A DNA stretch of 64,000 nucleotides from Deinococcus aerius (GCF_002897375.1 NZ_BFAG01000015.1:70248-134247); one strand, 5' to 3'; shown: positions 1-13,880, counted from the stretch's first letter. Numbers and translations: made by a program. The notes: generated by a model from the letters alone, not told the origin.

Positions 1-582
1 GGCCTGCCGGTCTACGCTTTCAGCGCGCGGGACAACCTCGCCGTGCGGGAGGCGCTGGAGGCGGCCGGATTCACGCCCATGCACACCACCGATTTCTACA
101 CCGCGCCCGTGTCGAACCTGGCCCGTCACGCCCGGGTCCCGGCCGGATACACGACGGTGGACCACCTCCCGCCCGAGCAGTACCGCGCCCTGTACCGCGC
201 CTCCGAGGACGGCTGGGCCGAGCGCCTGGAGTGGACGGACCTGGAGATCGAGGCGCACTTCGCCCGGGACGACGTGCGCCTGGTGGCCCTCTTGCGAGGC
301 GGGCGACCCGTGGGCTTTGCCGAGCTGGAGCTGGACGCCGAGGCCGCCCGCGCCGACCTGACCTACCTGGCCGTCCACCCCGCCGAGCGCGGGCAGGGGC
401 TGGGCCGCGTCCTGCTCGCCCTCGCCGCCGCCGAGGTCGCCGCCTACCCCGAGATCCGCAAGCTGCGCACCCGCGCCCACGACCACGCCCACGCCGCCCG
501 CGCGCTGTACGCCCACGCGGGCCTGATCCACTGCCGCTCGGTCGTCACCTACCTGCGCGACGACACGGAAGGGGAGGCGTAG
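1..582 (+). CDS. GNAT-family N-acetyltransferase, 5' end outside window
   Basis: The frame is open from base 1 to the TAG at 580-582, so the start lies upstream of the window; the visible part is 193 codons. Acetyl-CoA-dependent GNAT acetyltransferases carry a Q/RxxGxG/A loop; here it is the RGQGLGRVLL motif encoded around bases 388-420, preceded by a strand with AVHPAERG. The first visible residues (ARDNLAVREALEAAGF) look like the end of an earlier GNAT fold (the 'N.A...YE..GF' signature), so the full protein may be a tandem GNAT. Substrate unknown. A GTG at 43 could start a shorter product, but the upstream frame reads like real protein. Family sure, substrate not assignable. Confidence 0.85.
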   Translation, partial: GLPVYAFSARDNLAVREALEAAGFTPMHTTDFYTAPVSNLARHARVPAGYTTVDHLPPEQYRALYRASEDGWAERLEWTDLEIEAHFARDDVRLVALLRGGRPVGFAELELDAEAARADLTYLAVHPAERGQGLGRVLLALAAAEVAAYPEIRKLRTRAHDHAHAARALYAHAGLIHCRSVVTYLRDDTEGEA

Positions 583-610
583 GGAAGGAGGGGGCACAAT
601 CCCCCCTTCC
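583..610. terminator. Hairpin directly after the GNAT stop codon
   Basis: Purine-rich GGAAGG-A-GGGG pairs with CCCCCCTTCC at 601-610, with a one-base bulge and a short loop. It begins right after the stop codon and has no clear T-tract, so it may end transcription or stabilise the mRNA end. Confidence 0.4.
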
Positions 611-631
611 TGACCGCGTTAGCCTCGCGGC

Positions 632-940
632 ATGGGCAAACGCGACCGGAATGCTGTTCGCACCGCTTACGTGACGCTGCGCGACCTGCCCGGCACGCGC
701 GTCATGTTCTGGGTGGTGGACGAGTGCCCCTACTGCGGCGAGCGGCACTTCCACCCCGCCGGAAACCTGCGAACCGCCGACCCGAGCGAGAAACTGGGCG
801 AGCAGCCCGCCGCGTGCGACCCCACGCGCACCTACGAACTGCTCCTCCCCCCACGCCCGAAAAAGAAGACCGGGAAACCTGAGCGCCGCAAGGAACGTCG
901 TCTGGGTAAACTCGACGATCTAGACGACGAGAAGTGGTAG
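632..940 (+). CDS. Small zinc-binding-type hypothetical protein
   Basis: 102 residues. The only recognisable element is CPYCGERHFHPAG (Cys32, Cys35, His39, His41), a likely single metal site of zinc-knuckle type. The C-terminal third is strongly charged, with a Lys/Arg-rich stretch (around residues 72-92) followed by an acidic tail. The start is ATG with a TAGCCT box at 620-625, six bases upstream, and no Shine-Dalgarno sequence, which suggests leaderless transcription. I do not recognise a named family; a nucleic-acid-binding role is possible from the charge pattern but is only inference. Confidence 0.7.
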   Translation: MGKRDRNAVRTAYVTLRDLPGTRVMFWVVDECPYCGERHFHPAGNLRTADPSEKLGEQPAACDPTRTYELLLPPRPKKKTGKPERRKERRLGKLDDLDDEKW

Positions 941-1040
941 GCGGGGTGGAAGGCTTGCCGGAACTGACCCGGTAGAGGGGCGACGTGATGCGCGCAGGGT
1001 TTTCAAGCGGAAGAGAATGTCGTGCGGGACGTTAGAAAAG

Positions 1041-1104
1041 CTCCTCCCCCTTGAGGGGGGAGGTTGGGACTTGTAAAGCTGCGGAGCAGAGGGGGTGAGC
1101 GGTC
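1041..1104 (+). repeat. Dispersed repeat R2 (short GC-rich hairpin module)
   Basis: Begins with a hairpin (CTCCCCCTTGAGGGGGGAG) and continues with GGTTGGGACTTGTAAAGCTGC and a GGGGGTGAGCGG end. Nearly the same module is at 55748-55805, and its first half forms the right end of the R1 repeats at 35770-35810 and 38040-38090. It is non-coding and resembles the small non-coding repeats known from Deinococcus genomes. Confidence 0.7.
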
Positions 1105-1182
1105 ACGCCCCGCGGCGCCATCAGCGGATGAGGCAAGCCATCTTGCAGGCACTCAGGCGGGTCACACGCCCTCTCACCCCGA

Positions 1183-1205
1183 CCCTCTCCCGCAATGGGA
1201 GAGGG
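1183..1205. terminator. Perfect 9-bp palindrome at the 3' end of the GNAT gene
   Basis: CCCTCTCCC-GCAAT-GGGAGAGGG. It lies 6 bases beyond the end of the leftward gene at 1212-1952, so it could be its terminator or a REP-like element. No T-tract on either side. Confidence 0.4.
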
Positions 1206-1211
1206 AGCAGG

Positions 1212-1952
1212 TCAGGCTACCCACCAGTCTTCCCCGTATCGCGCCAGGCCGAGTTTGCGGGCTACTGCCTGCGACGCCAAGTTCCCCCATTGCGTGCTGT
1301 AGAGCGGCAGGCGTCCGACACTCCGCATGGCCGCCGCCCATCCCGCCACCGCTGCTCCCGCGTGCCCCCGTCCCCGGAACGCCTCCGTTGTCTCCACCCC
1401 CGCCTCTGCCGCGTCCTGAGTGAGCCGGGCGCAGAAGCAGATAGACACCGCGCTCCCCTGCTCGACCGCCGCCGCGATGGGTGCAAAGCGGAAGCCAGCG
1501 CGTGACGTGATCTTCCAGGGAAAGTGCGCTTCAAGAAGGTGGGCGTTCTTCCCGGAGATCAGGACGACGTGTTCAGGGACCGGAACGCCGTCGGGAATTT
1601 GGTAGGCCGGTCCCCGCTCCTCGGCGGTGATCGGCGCGTGGGAGGTGAGAACTTCCCGGATGGCTTCTGCCTTTCGCGGCTCGTCCGCAGCCGCCGTGTA
1701 GCCGGGCAGGACGGGTTCGGCGCCGCACAGGTCCTCCAGTTCCCGCACCAGATCAGCGGTCAGGTCGTGCCGGAAGCGCCAGACGTTGCCCTCCGGCGTT
1801 CGCCCCATAAAGAAGCGGGGGGCGGGGTCGAGTTCGTTTTCCTCGTAGCCCGGTTCACGGATGAAGCGCAGCCGCCCGGCGGAGTCCGATACGAACAGGG
1901 CGGAGGTCTGGAGTTCCATCAACTCGCGGTCGGAGGGCACGCCAACCATCAT
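1212..1952 (-). CDS. GNAT-family N-acetyltransferase
   Basis: 246 residues. The C-terminal half carries the GNAT core: a strand ending in AAEAGVETTEAFRGRGHAG, where FRGRGHAG is the acetyl-CoA pyrophosphate-binding loop, then a helix (AVAGWAAAMR) and the SxxNxxSQAVARKLG signature that closes the fold. The N-terminal ~110 residues are not typical GNAT core and may be a substrate domain, as in the FR47-like and GNAT_acetyltran groups. Substrate unknown. It is a monocistron facing left, next to the DUF305 gene on the same strand (10 bp apart), so the two may be cotranscribed. Confidence 0.85.
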   Translation of the reverse strand: MMVGVPSDRELMELQTSALFVSDSAGRLRFIREPGYEENELDPAPRFFMGRTPEGNVWRFRHDLTADLVRELEDLCGAEPVLPGYTAAADEPRKAEAIREVLTSHAPITAEERGPAYQIPDGVPVPEHVVLISGKNAHLLEAHFPWKITSRAGFRFAPIAAAVEQGSAVSICFCARLTQDAAEAGVETTEAFRGRGHAGAAVAGWAAAMRSVGRLPLYSTQWGNLASQAVARKLGLARYGEDWWVA

Positions 1953-1962
1953 GCCCCTGCCG

Positions 1963-2607
1963 TCAATGCTGGTGGTCGCCCCCCATGTCCATGCCGTCCA
2001 TATTCATCTGGTCACCGTTCGTTCCACCGGGAGGGGGGAGTGGTTGAGCCCCCCGGCCCTTCAGCAGGTCCGTCATCAGCCGGATTTCGCCGCCCTGCGT
2101 CGCCTGAATCTGCTGGGCGAGGGTCCGTACCTCCGGCCTCACCCCATTCCCCAGGGCGGGGTTGACCATCGCCAGCGCGCCCTGGTGGTGGCGGATCATC
2201 AGTTGCAGAAAGAGGCGCTCGGCATTATTCACGGGCAGAGTGTCCAGGCGGTTCAGCTCCTCGGGAGTCGCCATGCCCATCATGCGGGCGTGCCCCTCGG
2301 TCATGCCCTGGCCGCCCCACGGGAGGCCCCACAGCGTCAGCCACCCGCGCATCTGCCCGATCTGCTCCTGTTGCGAGAGCATGATGTCGAGCGCCAGCGA
2401 CCGGAGGGTGCGGTCCTGGCTGCGGTCGCGGATGCGGGTCGCCATGTCGATGGCCTGGGCGTGGTGCTGGATCATCTCGCGTACGAAGCGCACCTCAGTG
2501 CTGCCCTCACGCGGGGTGGCGGCGCGGGGCGCCAGCACCAGGGCCAGGGCGATCAGGGCCGCGAGGGCCAGCGCGGCGGCGGCGAGGAGGCCGGGGCGGC
2601 GGGTCAT
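1963..2607 (-). CDS. DUF305 family exported protein
   Basis: 214 residues. Residues 8-31 form one hydrophobic segment (signal anchor or uncleaved signal peptide), so the protein should sit in the envelope. The DUF305 signature is duplicated: MIQHHAQAIDMA (His48-His49) and MIRHHQGALAM (His140-His141). The C-terminus is Met/His/Asp-rich (MNMDGMDMGGDHQH), a composition common in copper-binding proteins; DUF305 genes often lie in copper-resistance clusters, but no other copper gene is visible here. The ATG at 2607 was chosen because the hydrophobic segment follows directly; longer upstream frames are antisense to the MscS gene. Metal role is inference. Confidence 0.88.
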   Translation of the reverse strand: MTRRPGLLAAAALALAALIALALVLAPRAATPREGSTEVRFVREMIQHHAQAIDMATRIRDRSQDRTLRSLALDIMLSQQEQIGQMRGWLTLWGLPWGGQGMTEGHARMMGMATPEELNRLDTLPVNNAERLFLQLMIRHHQGALAMVNPALGNGVRPEVRTLAQQIQATQGGEIRLMTDLLKGRGAQPLPPPGGTNGDQMNMDGMDMGGDHQH

Positions 2608-2652
2608 GGGCGGAGTATAGGAGGGGCGCATGAGGCGGCTACACTGGAGCCC

Positions 2653-3768
2653 GTGACCGGTCAGGTGGACACCTCGCGCCTGCTGGGGCTCAATGCCCTG
2701 CGGGACGCGCTGCTCGCCACCTGGCGCGACGTGCAGCGGGTGGTGGCCGAGTACGGCCCCGACGTGCTCCTCGCCGCCGGGCTGACCCTGCTGTACGCGC
2801 TGCTGTTCGTGGTCGTGTCGCGGCTCGCCTTCCGGCTGCTCGCGCGCTTCCACCTCGTCGCGTACCCCATCGCCCGGCGGGTGCTGCGCACCGTCCTGCG
2901 CCTGACCTTCCTGCTGCTCGTGCTGCTGTCGGTCACGGCGCTGTTCCCCGGCCTGGAGGTCTGGAGCGCCCCCATCTTCCGGGTGTACCTGCTGCTGCTC
3001 GTCCTGTACGTGGGCTGGGGGGTAATCCGGCACTTCCTGCACCTCCAGGCCGAGCGGTGGGAACTGGACGCCAGCCTCCGGCTCCTCCTCCAGAACACCG
3101 CGCGGGCGGTCTGGACGTTGCTGGGCCTCTACCTCGTCTTCGCGCAGTTCGGGGTGGACCTGCTCCCGATTCTGGGCGGGCTGGGCGTGGTGGGGCTGGC
3201 GGTGGGCTTCGCCGCGCAGGACATCCTCGCCAACCTGATCAGCGGGGTCACGCTGCTGCTCGACCGCCCCTTCCGCATCGGTGACTGGATTCGCACCGAG
3301 TCGCACGAGGGCCAGGTCACCCGCCTGACATTGCGCACCACCCACCTGCGCACCCGCGACAACGAGGACGTGAGCATCCCCAACAAGGAGGTCGCCGGGG
3401 CCGTCGTCGAGAACCTCACCGTGGGGGGCAAGCTGCGGCTCAACGTGAATATCGGCCTGGCCTACCGCGAACACGTGGGCCGCGCCCGTGACCTCCTGCT
3501 GCCCGTGTTGTCGGGCTTTCCCGGCGTGCTCGCCGACCCCGCCCCGCAGGTCCTGGTCGAGGAGCTGGAGGAGAGCCGCGTGCGGCTCCTGCTGCGCTTC
3601 TGGGTCGGGGCGGAGGGGGTGCAGAGCTATCCCGTCACCCGCATGAAGGTGCTGGAGGCGGCCAAAGAGGCCTTGCAGGCGGCGGGGCTGGAGGTGCCCT
3701 TCCCCCGGGTGCGGGTTCACCTGGACGGCCCGCCCCCCGAGCGCCGTGAGGACCGTGCGGACGCCTGA
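2653..3768 (+). CDS. MscS-family mechanosensitive ion channel
   Basis: 371 residues from a GTG start. Three to four membrane segments lie in the first ~170 residues, followed by the MscS pore helix and beta-domain entry (GLAVGFAAQDILANLISG, then LLLDRPFRIGDWI). The soluble C-terminal region contains the typical IPNKEV motif (SIPNKEVAGAVVENLT). Such channels open under membrane tension to release solutes after hypo-osmotic shock. The start is supported by TACACT at 2640-2645, seven bases upstream (leaderless type), and by the divergent DUF305 gene ending its frame at 2607. The 3' end overlaps the next gene by 23 bp, so the two are likely one transcript. Confidence 0.9.
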   Translation: MTGQVDTSRLLGLNALRDALLATWRDVQRVVAEYGPDVLLAAGLTLLYALLFVVVSRLAFRLLARFHLVAYPIARRVLRTVLRLTFLLLVLLSVTALFPGLEVWSAPIFRVYLLLLVLYVGWGVIRHFLHLQAERWELDASLRLLLQNTARAVWTLLGLYLVFAQFGVDLLPILGGLGVVGLAVGFAAQDILANLISGVTLLLDRPFRIGDWIRTESHEGQVTRLTLRTTHLRTRDNEDVSIPNKEVAGAVVENLTVGGKLRLNVNIGLAYREHVGRARDLLLPVLSGFPGVLADPAPQVLVEELEESRVRLLLRFWVGAEGVQSYPVTRMKVLEAAKEALQAAGLEVPFPRVRVHLDGPPPERREDRADA

Positions 3769-4543
3769 ACCCTGGCGGGGAATCGGGACGGGCGCGGCCA
3801 GAGGAGCCGCCCTCGCCGCGTACCTGGGGGAGGTCCGCGCGACGGTGCCGCTGCTGCTCACCCTGATCGTGGCCGGGGGCGTGGCGGGGGCGTTCGTCTG
3901 GCCGCGCCGGGTGCTGAAGGTGGGGTCCGCTCTCCTGGCCCTGCTCCTCGCCCTGTGCCTGCTCACGCCCGTGCTGCGCGGCCCGCTGGCGGCGCTGACT
4001 CTGGCGCAGCCGCCTGTCCGCGCGGACGCCATCGTGGTCCTCGGGGGTGGGGTGCAGTGCGGCACGCGCGCCCTGGAGTCGAGCAGCCTCGCGCGGCTGG
4101 TGCGGGGGCTGGAGCTGTGGCGGGCCGGGTACGCCCCCGTCCTCACCGTCTCCGAGCAGTCGGGAGTTCTCGGCCCGGCGGGCTGCGCGAAGATGAGCGA
4201 GCTGGAGCGGGCGCAGATCAAAGCCCTCTACCCTGTGGGCGGCCCCCAGATTCTCACCCTCCGCCAGGTCACCACCACCCGTGATGAGGCCGCCCGGGTG
4301 CGCGACCTGGCCCGGCAGCGGGGCTGGCGGCGGGTCCTCCTCGTCACGTCCCCCAGCCACTCGCGCCGCGCCGCCCGCCTCTTCGCCGAGCAGGGCGTGA
4401 ACGTGGTCAGCGTGCCCGCCGGGGAGACGCGCTACGACGCCACCCTGCCCCTCCCGGTCGACCGACTCGCGGCCCTGCGGACCCTGGTGTACGAGGGGCT
4501 GTCGCGGGTGAAAGCGTGGGCTGGGGGAAGGCCACAGCGGTGA
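3746..4543 (+). CDS. YdcF/SanA-like (DUF218) membrane protein
   Basis: 265 residues from a GTG start inside the end of the MscS gene. Two hydrophobic helices at about residues 30-80 are followed by the DUF218 core: ADAIVVLGGGVQCGTRALESS, a helix with RLVRGLELWRAGYAP, the TRDEAARVRDLA motif, and VLLVTSPSHSRRAARLF. These match the ElyC/SanA/YdcF family, linked in enterobacteria to envelope and peptidoglycan precursor metabolism; the biochemical activity is not settled. The start is uncertain: another GTG is present three codons later. Cotranscription with the upstream channel gene is likely from the overlap. Confidence 0.85.
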   Translation: MRTVRTPEPWRGIGTGAARGAALAAYLGEVRATVPLLLTLIVAGGVAGAFVWPRRVLKVGSALLALLLALCLLTPVLRGPLAALTLAQPPVRADAIVVLGGGVQCGTRALESSSLARLVRGLELWRAGYAPVLTVSEQSGVLGPAGCAKMSELERAQIKALYPVGGPQILTLRQVTTTRDEAARVRDLARQRGWRRVLLVTSPSHSRRAARLFAEQGVNVVSVPAGETRYDATLPLPVDRLAALRTLVYEGLSRVKAWAGGRPQR

Positions 4544-4606
4544 GCGCTGAAGATCGAGTCTCCTCGCCACAAACCCCCCGGCCTTCTTCCCCTACACTGC
4601 CCGGCG

Positions 4607-6004
4607 ATGAGCGGCACAGAGGCGACAATCACAGTGATCGGCGCGGGCCTGGCGGGGTCGGAGGCGGCGCTCGCGGCGGCCCGCCTGGGGGTGCGGGTGC
4701 GCCTGCACGAGATGCGCCCGGTGAAGATGACCCCGGCGCACCGGACCGGGAACTTCGCCGAACTCGTCTGCTCGACCTCCCTCGGCGGTGAGGGCGAGTT
4801 GCAGGCCAAGGGGCTCCTCCAGGCCGAACTCCGCAGTGTGGGCGGGGCCATCGTGAGTGCGGCGGATGAGAGCCGCGTTCCGGCGGGCAACGCCCTGGCG
4901 GTCGACCGCGACGAGTTCAGCGCCCGCGTGACCCGGCTCGTGCGCGAGCACCCCCTGATCGAGGTGGTGCCCGGCGAGGTGGGGGCCGTGCCGGAGGGCA
5001 TTGCCGTGATCGCCACCGGCCCGCTGACCACAGGCGCCCTGGCCGCCGATCTTATGCGCCTCACCGGGAGCGAGCGCCTGAGCTTCTACGACGCCGCCGC
5101 GCCCGTGATCGCGTTCGAGAGCATCAACCTGGAGGTCGCCTGGCGGGCCGGGCGGTACGACCAGAGCGCGGATTACATCAACTGCCCCTTCACCAAAGAG
5201 GAGTATCTGCGCTTTTTCGAGGCGCTGGAGCAGGCCCGCTCCCACACCCCGCACGACTGGGAGAAGCTCGACTTCTTCGAGGGCTGCATGCCCATCGAGG
5301 AGATCGCCCGGCGCGGCGTGGACACTCCCCGCTTTGGCCCAATGTCGCCCAAGGGCCTGGACGATCCCCGCACCGGGCGCTGGCCCTACGCGGTCGCCCA
5401 ACTGCGCCAGGAGGACAAAGAAGGCCGCATGTGGTCCCTCGTCGGTTTCCAGACGGGGCTGAAGTGGGGGGACCAGAAGGCGGTGGTGCAACTGATTCCC
5501 GGACTGGAGAACGCCGAGATCGTCCGCTACGGGGTGATGCACCGCAACACGTACCTGAACGCGCCGGAGGTGCTGGACTCGACGTTGCAACTCCGCGCAG
5601 ACCCGACCAAATTCGTTGCGGGTGTCCTGGCGGGCACCGAGGGCTACCTGGAATCCGCCGCGACGGGCTGGCTGGCCGGAACGAACGCCGCCCGCCTCGC
5701 GCTGGGCCTCCCGCCGCTGACCCCGCCCGCCGAGTCCATGCTGGGCGGGCTGGTGCGCTACCTCGCCTCCGCCAACCCCAAGGGGTTCCAGCCCATGAAC
5801 GTGAACTGGGCGCTCGTTCCCGAACTGCCCGCCCCTGAGCCGGGGCCCAATGGCAAGGTCCGCAAGCTGGGCAAGCGCGAGAAGCGCCCGGTGATGTTCC
5901 GCCGGGGCCTGAACGCCTTTGTGGATTGGGCGCGGGAGGAGGCGGGGCTGAGGGTGGCGGCGCTCCCTGTTCCCCCGGCGGAAGTCGCCGTGTCCACGGA
6001 TTGA
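4607..6004 (+). CDS. trmFO: FAD/folate-dependent tRNA (uracil-54-C5)-methyltransferase TrmFO
   Basis: 465 residues, close to the family length. Makes ribothymidine at position 54 of tRNA using methylenetetrahydrofolate and FADH2. N-terminal dinucleotide-binding GAGLAGSEAA (residues 12-21), then the family signature HEMRPVKMTPAHRT. Two cysteines fall where the catalytic pair of TrmFO lies: Cys55 in ELVCSTSLGG and Cys227 in FEGCMPIEE. Further signatures are YINCPFTKEEY, FGPMSPKGL, and GVMHRNTYLNAP. Start ATG with TACACT at 4593-4598, eight bases upstream, and no clear ribosome-binding site. Stands alone, followed by a hairpin. Confidence 0.95.
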   Translation: MSGTEATITVIGAGLAGSEAALAAARLGVRVRLHEMRPVKMTPAHRTGNFAELVCSTSLGGEGELQAKGLLQAELRSVGGAIVSAADESRVPAGNALAVDRDEFSARVTRLVREHPLIEVVPGEVGAVPEGIAVIATGPLTTGALAADLMRLTGSERLSFYDAAAPVIAFESINLEVAWRAGRYDQSADYINCPFTKEEYLRFFEALEQARSHTPHDWEKLDFFEGCMPIEEIARRGVDTPRFGPMSPKGLDDPRTGRWPYAVAQLRQEDKEGRMWSLVGFQTGLKWGDQKAVVQLIPGLENAEIVRYGVMHRNTYLNAPEVLDSTLQLRADPTKFVAGVLAGTEGYLESAATGWLAGTNAARLALGLPPLTPPAESMLGGLVRYLASANPKGFQPMNVNWALVPELPAPEPGPNGKVRKLGKREKRPVMFRRGLNAFVDWAREEAGLRVAALPVPPAEVAVSTD

Positions 6005-6250
6005 TCTCTCTGGGGTAGCTGAAGCGGCGGCCTACCCCCGTTCAGGTGGCTTGCCCGGCGCCTGAGTAGAACGCATGGAAAGGGTCCCCAATAAGGGCCT
6101 CTTCCTGTGCGTGACGACGGGAAATACCTCTGCGGACCCTCTCCAATGAAGCTGGGTCGTCCACAGACTGGGAGAAGGACCTCCGCAACGCCCGGCTAGG
6201 TGGTCACCGGCCTGTTGCTCTCCCCGTGCCCGGCCTGGGCAGCGCGGCCT
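6005..6250. other. Intergenic region between trmFO and the IS element
   Basis: A hairpin GGGGTAG (6012-6018) / CTACCCC (6032-6038) follows the trmFO stop and may end transcription, though no T-tract is present. The remainder up to the IS border has no convincing gene; in particular I found no clear continuation of the recombinase that is cut at the other IS border. Confidence 0.45.
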
Positions 6251-6263
6251 GGTAGTGGCTGCA

Positions 6264-6272
<9 letters not shown>
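6251..6272. repeat. IS1 terminal inverted repeat, left
   Basis: GGTAGTGGCTGC followed by ATCAACGTGA; matches the right end except for four internal bases. Confidence 0.8.
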
Positions 6273-6964
<692 letters not shown>

Positions 6965-6982
6965 CCCTACCCCTGTAGTACA

Positions 6983-7004
6983 TCACGTCCCCGCAGCCAC
7001 TACC
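6983..7004. repeat. IS1 terminal inverted repeat, right
   Basis: Complement reads GGTAGTGGCTGC then GGGGACGTGA; pairs with the left end. Confidence 0.8.
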
Positions 7005-7743
7005 TGGCTATGTAGAGCCGCCCGAACGTGTGCCGGAGCCGGTGCGGTCCTAGCGGCAGCACTTCGGCCCGCTCACCAATGCGGGTCAGGCAGTGCCATA
7101 GGTAGTCGGGGGTCATTTGAGTCCCGTAGCTGTTGTCCACGTTGTGAAAGAACCATGCGCTCTCTGGCTCTCGGTGGTGTTCCCAGCGGCGCAACGCCTT
7201 AAGCGTAGCGGCGCTGAATGGGACGGTGCGCTGCTCGCCGCCCTTGCCGTTCCAGACAAAGACCTCCCGCTGCTCCCAGTTCAGGTCCCCAGGGCGCAGT
7301 GAACACACTTCCTGGGCACGGAGGCCGGTGTCGAGGAGCAGGCTGACAAGGGCCTTGTCACGGGGATTGAGGCAGGAGCCCAGCACGGCGCGGCACTCGG
7401 CCTGAGTGAGCGGTTCCTTCTGGGTGCGCTGCTCCCGGGGCGGCTTGACGGTCTTGGGGTCGAAGGGGCTCAAGCCCTCGGCATAGGCGAAGGTGAACAC
7501 GGCCCGCACGCCCCGCCAGACGGCCAGCACGCCGTTAGGGTTACAGGTCTGGCCCAGGTGGAGGAGGAAGGCTTGGCAGAGTTCCCGGGAGGGTGGGGCG
7601 CCCTCACTGTTGAACTTCTCCCAGGTGGCCCACTGCAAGCGGTAGTAACGGAGGGTCCGGGGGCGACACGTGGGGGCACGGTCGGCGAGGAACAGGGAGA
7701 AGACTTCGGGCCAGTTCTGGGCTTTGCTCTTGAACTTCCGCAT
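7005..7743 (-). pseudogene. Tyrosine recombinase/integrase, C-terminus cut by IS1
   Basis: About 247 codons remain. N-terminal SAM-like core-binding domain (residues 1-105) is followed by the catalytic domain with the first Arg in DTGLRAQEVCSL, the beta-hairpin Lys in WNGKGGEQRTVPF and the HRLRHTFG box. Reading enters the IS1 end and stops within it (RLYIAR then TAG), so the LGH/HW motif and the nucleophilic Tyr are missing; the protein cannot be catalytically active. The gene starts 154 bp from the 3' end of tRNA-Asn, the usual place of an integrase in a tRNA-integrated element. No cargo genes of that element survive between here and trmFO. Confidence 0.85.
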
Positions 7744-7863
7744 GGCGGCCTTTCTGAGTGCGCGGCGCTCAGGTTCCCTCTACTCAGTCGGACGTACACG
7801 GGTACAGTCGGACGGTCACTGGAGGGCTGAAACGCACTCTTGAGGCGCAGCGGGCAAAAGGAA

Positions 7864-7889
7864 AAACCCCGTCCCAGAAGGCGGGGTTT
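7864..7889 (-). terminator. Rho-independent terminator of tRNA-Asn
   Basis: On the minus strand AAACCCCG pairs with CGGGGTTT around a 10-base loop, and the stem is followed by a T-run. Confidence 0.8.
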
Positions 7890-7894
7890 GTCTT

Positions 7895-7975
<81 letters not shown>

Positions 7976-8006
7976 CGGGTGGCGGGCCGTTTCCGGCGCG
8001 AGAGGG

Positions 8007-8035
8007 AGAGTAGCACGGGTTTCCAGGGTTTGCAA
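8007..8035 (-). promoter_or_regulatory. Promoter of tRNA-Asn
   Basis: Minus strand: TTGCAA, 17-bp spacer, TACTCT preceded by TGC (extended -10). Its position about 36 bp upstream of the tRNA 5' end is as expected. Confidence 0.65.
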
Positions 8036-8044
8036 GCCCGGCGC

Positions 8045-8575
8045 TCAGGCCTGGGCGCCGCCCGGCATGATCGTCCCCGGATTCACGCCCAGGCGGTCGA
8101 GGGCGGCCTGCCAGCGCCCCTCCACCGGCACGTCCCAGATCAGCTCGGGCGTGTCCTGCTCCACCCACAGCCAGGTACCCTCGCGGGCCTCGTCCGTGAG
8201 TTGGGTGGGAGCCCAGCCCGTGTAACCCAGCAGCAGCATGAACTCCTGACCGGAGGCGGCGACGGCATGCAGCACGTCCAAGCTGCTTGTCACCAGCAAT
8301 CCCGGCGCGAGGCGCATCTCGCCCTCCAGATTCAGGGGCGTGCGGTACAGGCACCAACCCACGCCGGGTTCCACCGGGCCGCCCGCCCAGACCGTTCCTG
8401 CCCCACCCCCGGTCAGATCGGGCAGCAGTTCGGCGACGCTCTGACTCAGCGGCGCTGTGACGAGCAGGCCCAACGCGCCGGTCTCGTCGTGTTCCAGCAG
8501 CAGGATCACGGCGTGCTCGAACAGGCTGCCGCGCAGGTGGGGGCTGGCGACCAGGAACGTCAGGGGCGCGGTCAT
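8045..8575 (-). CDS. YqgE/AlgH family protein
   Basis: 176 residues from the ATG at 8575. The opening TFLVASPHLRGSLFEHAVILLLEHDETGALGL is the DUF179 signature, followed by VWAGGPVEPGVGWCLY and FMLLLGYTGWAPTQL. The family is broadly conserved; AlgH was named from alginate regulation in Pseudomonas, but a general biochemical role is not established. The start was chosen by family alignment from memory and because TATCCT lies eight bases upstream on the minus strand (leaderless pattern); a frame extension upstream to 8653 has no similarity to the family. Not obviously in an operon. Confidence 0.9.
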   Translation of the reverse strand: MTAPLTFLVASPHLRGSLFEHAVILLLEHDETGALGLLVTAPLSQSVAELLPDLTGGGAGTVWAGGPVEPGVGWCLYRTPLNLEGEMRLAPGLLVTSSLDVLHAVAASGQEFMLLLGYTGWAPTQLTDEAREGTWLWVEQDTPELIWDVPVEGRWQAALDRLGVNPGTIMPGGAQA

Positions 8576-8688
8576 ACGGTCCCAGGATAGAGTGCCAGGC
8601 CGGGCAGGGCCGTTGAGGACCGCTTCACCGGAAGACGGGAACTCCCCCGTCACGCGGGGCGACGGGGGAGTCGGAAAGGGGAGAGGTC

Positions 8689-11151
<2,463 letters not shown>

Positions 11152-11191
11152 GGAGGCTCCTTTCGCCCGAAGTGGTTCTGGGAAGGGGTCT

Positions 11192-11210
11192 CTGGTAAAT
11201 CGAGTACCAG
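11192..11210. promoter_or_regulatory. Inverted repeat in the lon leader
   Basis: CTGGTA-AATCGAG-TACCAG, just downstream of the -10 box, so in the 5' untranslated region of lon. Could be an operator or a leader hairpin; no regulator can be named. Confidence 0.4.
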
Positions 11211-11224
11211 GAAACTTGAGTGCG

Positions 11225-11253
11225 ACTATATCAACCTTTGGGGATTGAGGCAA
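11225..11253 (-). promoter_or_regulatory. Sigma-70-type promoter of lon
   Basis: Minus strand TTGCCT (11248-11253), spacer of 17 bp, TATAGT (11225-11230). Five of six bases match the -10 consensus and four of six the -35. Confidence 0.7.
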
Positions 11254-11402
11254 GTCCGCACGCACGCTCCGCCACGTGGCCCAAGCACGTCTGCCACGCC
11301 AAAACCTTACGCCCCGCCGTCTGACACTACCCTCACGGGAGGCTGACGCAACGTTTAGCGTTGGAGGGGCGGTTTCCCAGCGGGCTGCCCCCATACTGAC
11401 CC

Positions 11403-13626
<2,224 letters not shown>

Positions 13627-13644
13627 GGTGGGGACAGGGTAGCG

Positions 13645-13725
13645 CCGAAACGGGGAGTGGTCAGTCGTGAGTGGGAAGTGGGAAAGGCTGTAGCCCACTC
13701 ACCACTTCCCACAGGCCACTCACGG
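13645..13725. repeat. Dispersed repeat R3, copy near the acyl-CoA dehydrogenase start
   Basis: GTGGGAAGTGG (13671-13681) and CCACTTCCCAC (13702-13712) form a perfect 11-bp stem. Related sequences of the form 'agtgggaagtgg...ccacttcccac' occur at 30111-30232 and 32624-32743. Confidence 0.65.
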
Positions 13726-13749
13726 CGCCCCCGGCGCCTCATTGCCTCA

Positions 13750-13778
13750 TTGACACCCCGCCCGACCCCATCTAAGAT
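13750..13778 (+). promoter_or_regulatory. Promoter of the tRNA-His/tRNA-Leu unit
   Basis: TTGACA (13750-13755), 17-bp spacer, TAAGAT (13773-13778); 25 bp upstream of tRNA-His. Confidence 0.8.
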
Positions 13779-13802
13779 GTGTGGGCCTGCGAAGGCGTGT
13801 GT

Positions 13803-13880
<78 letters not shown>

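Larger units (their letters stand above)
941..1211. other. Intergenic region with two repeat modules
   Basis: No gene is seen here. The stretch holds the short repeat module at 1041-1104 and the palindrome at 1183-1205, both annotated separately; the rest (941-1040, 1105-1182) shows nothing I can assign. Confidence 0.6.

Noticed and set aside
6100..6250. Continuation of the truncated recombinase beyond IS1
   Set aside because: Three frames on the minus strand were read; one gives a short GHGES-like stretch but spacing and the Tyr motif do not fit, so no remnant is claimed.
11192..11253. Radiation/desiccation response motif (RDRM) at lon
   Set aside because: The lon leader palindrome CTGGTA-N7-TACCAG does not match the RDRM consensus as I remember it (TTATGTCATTGACATAA), and no match was noticed elsewhere.
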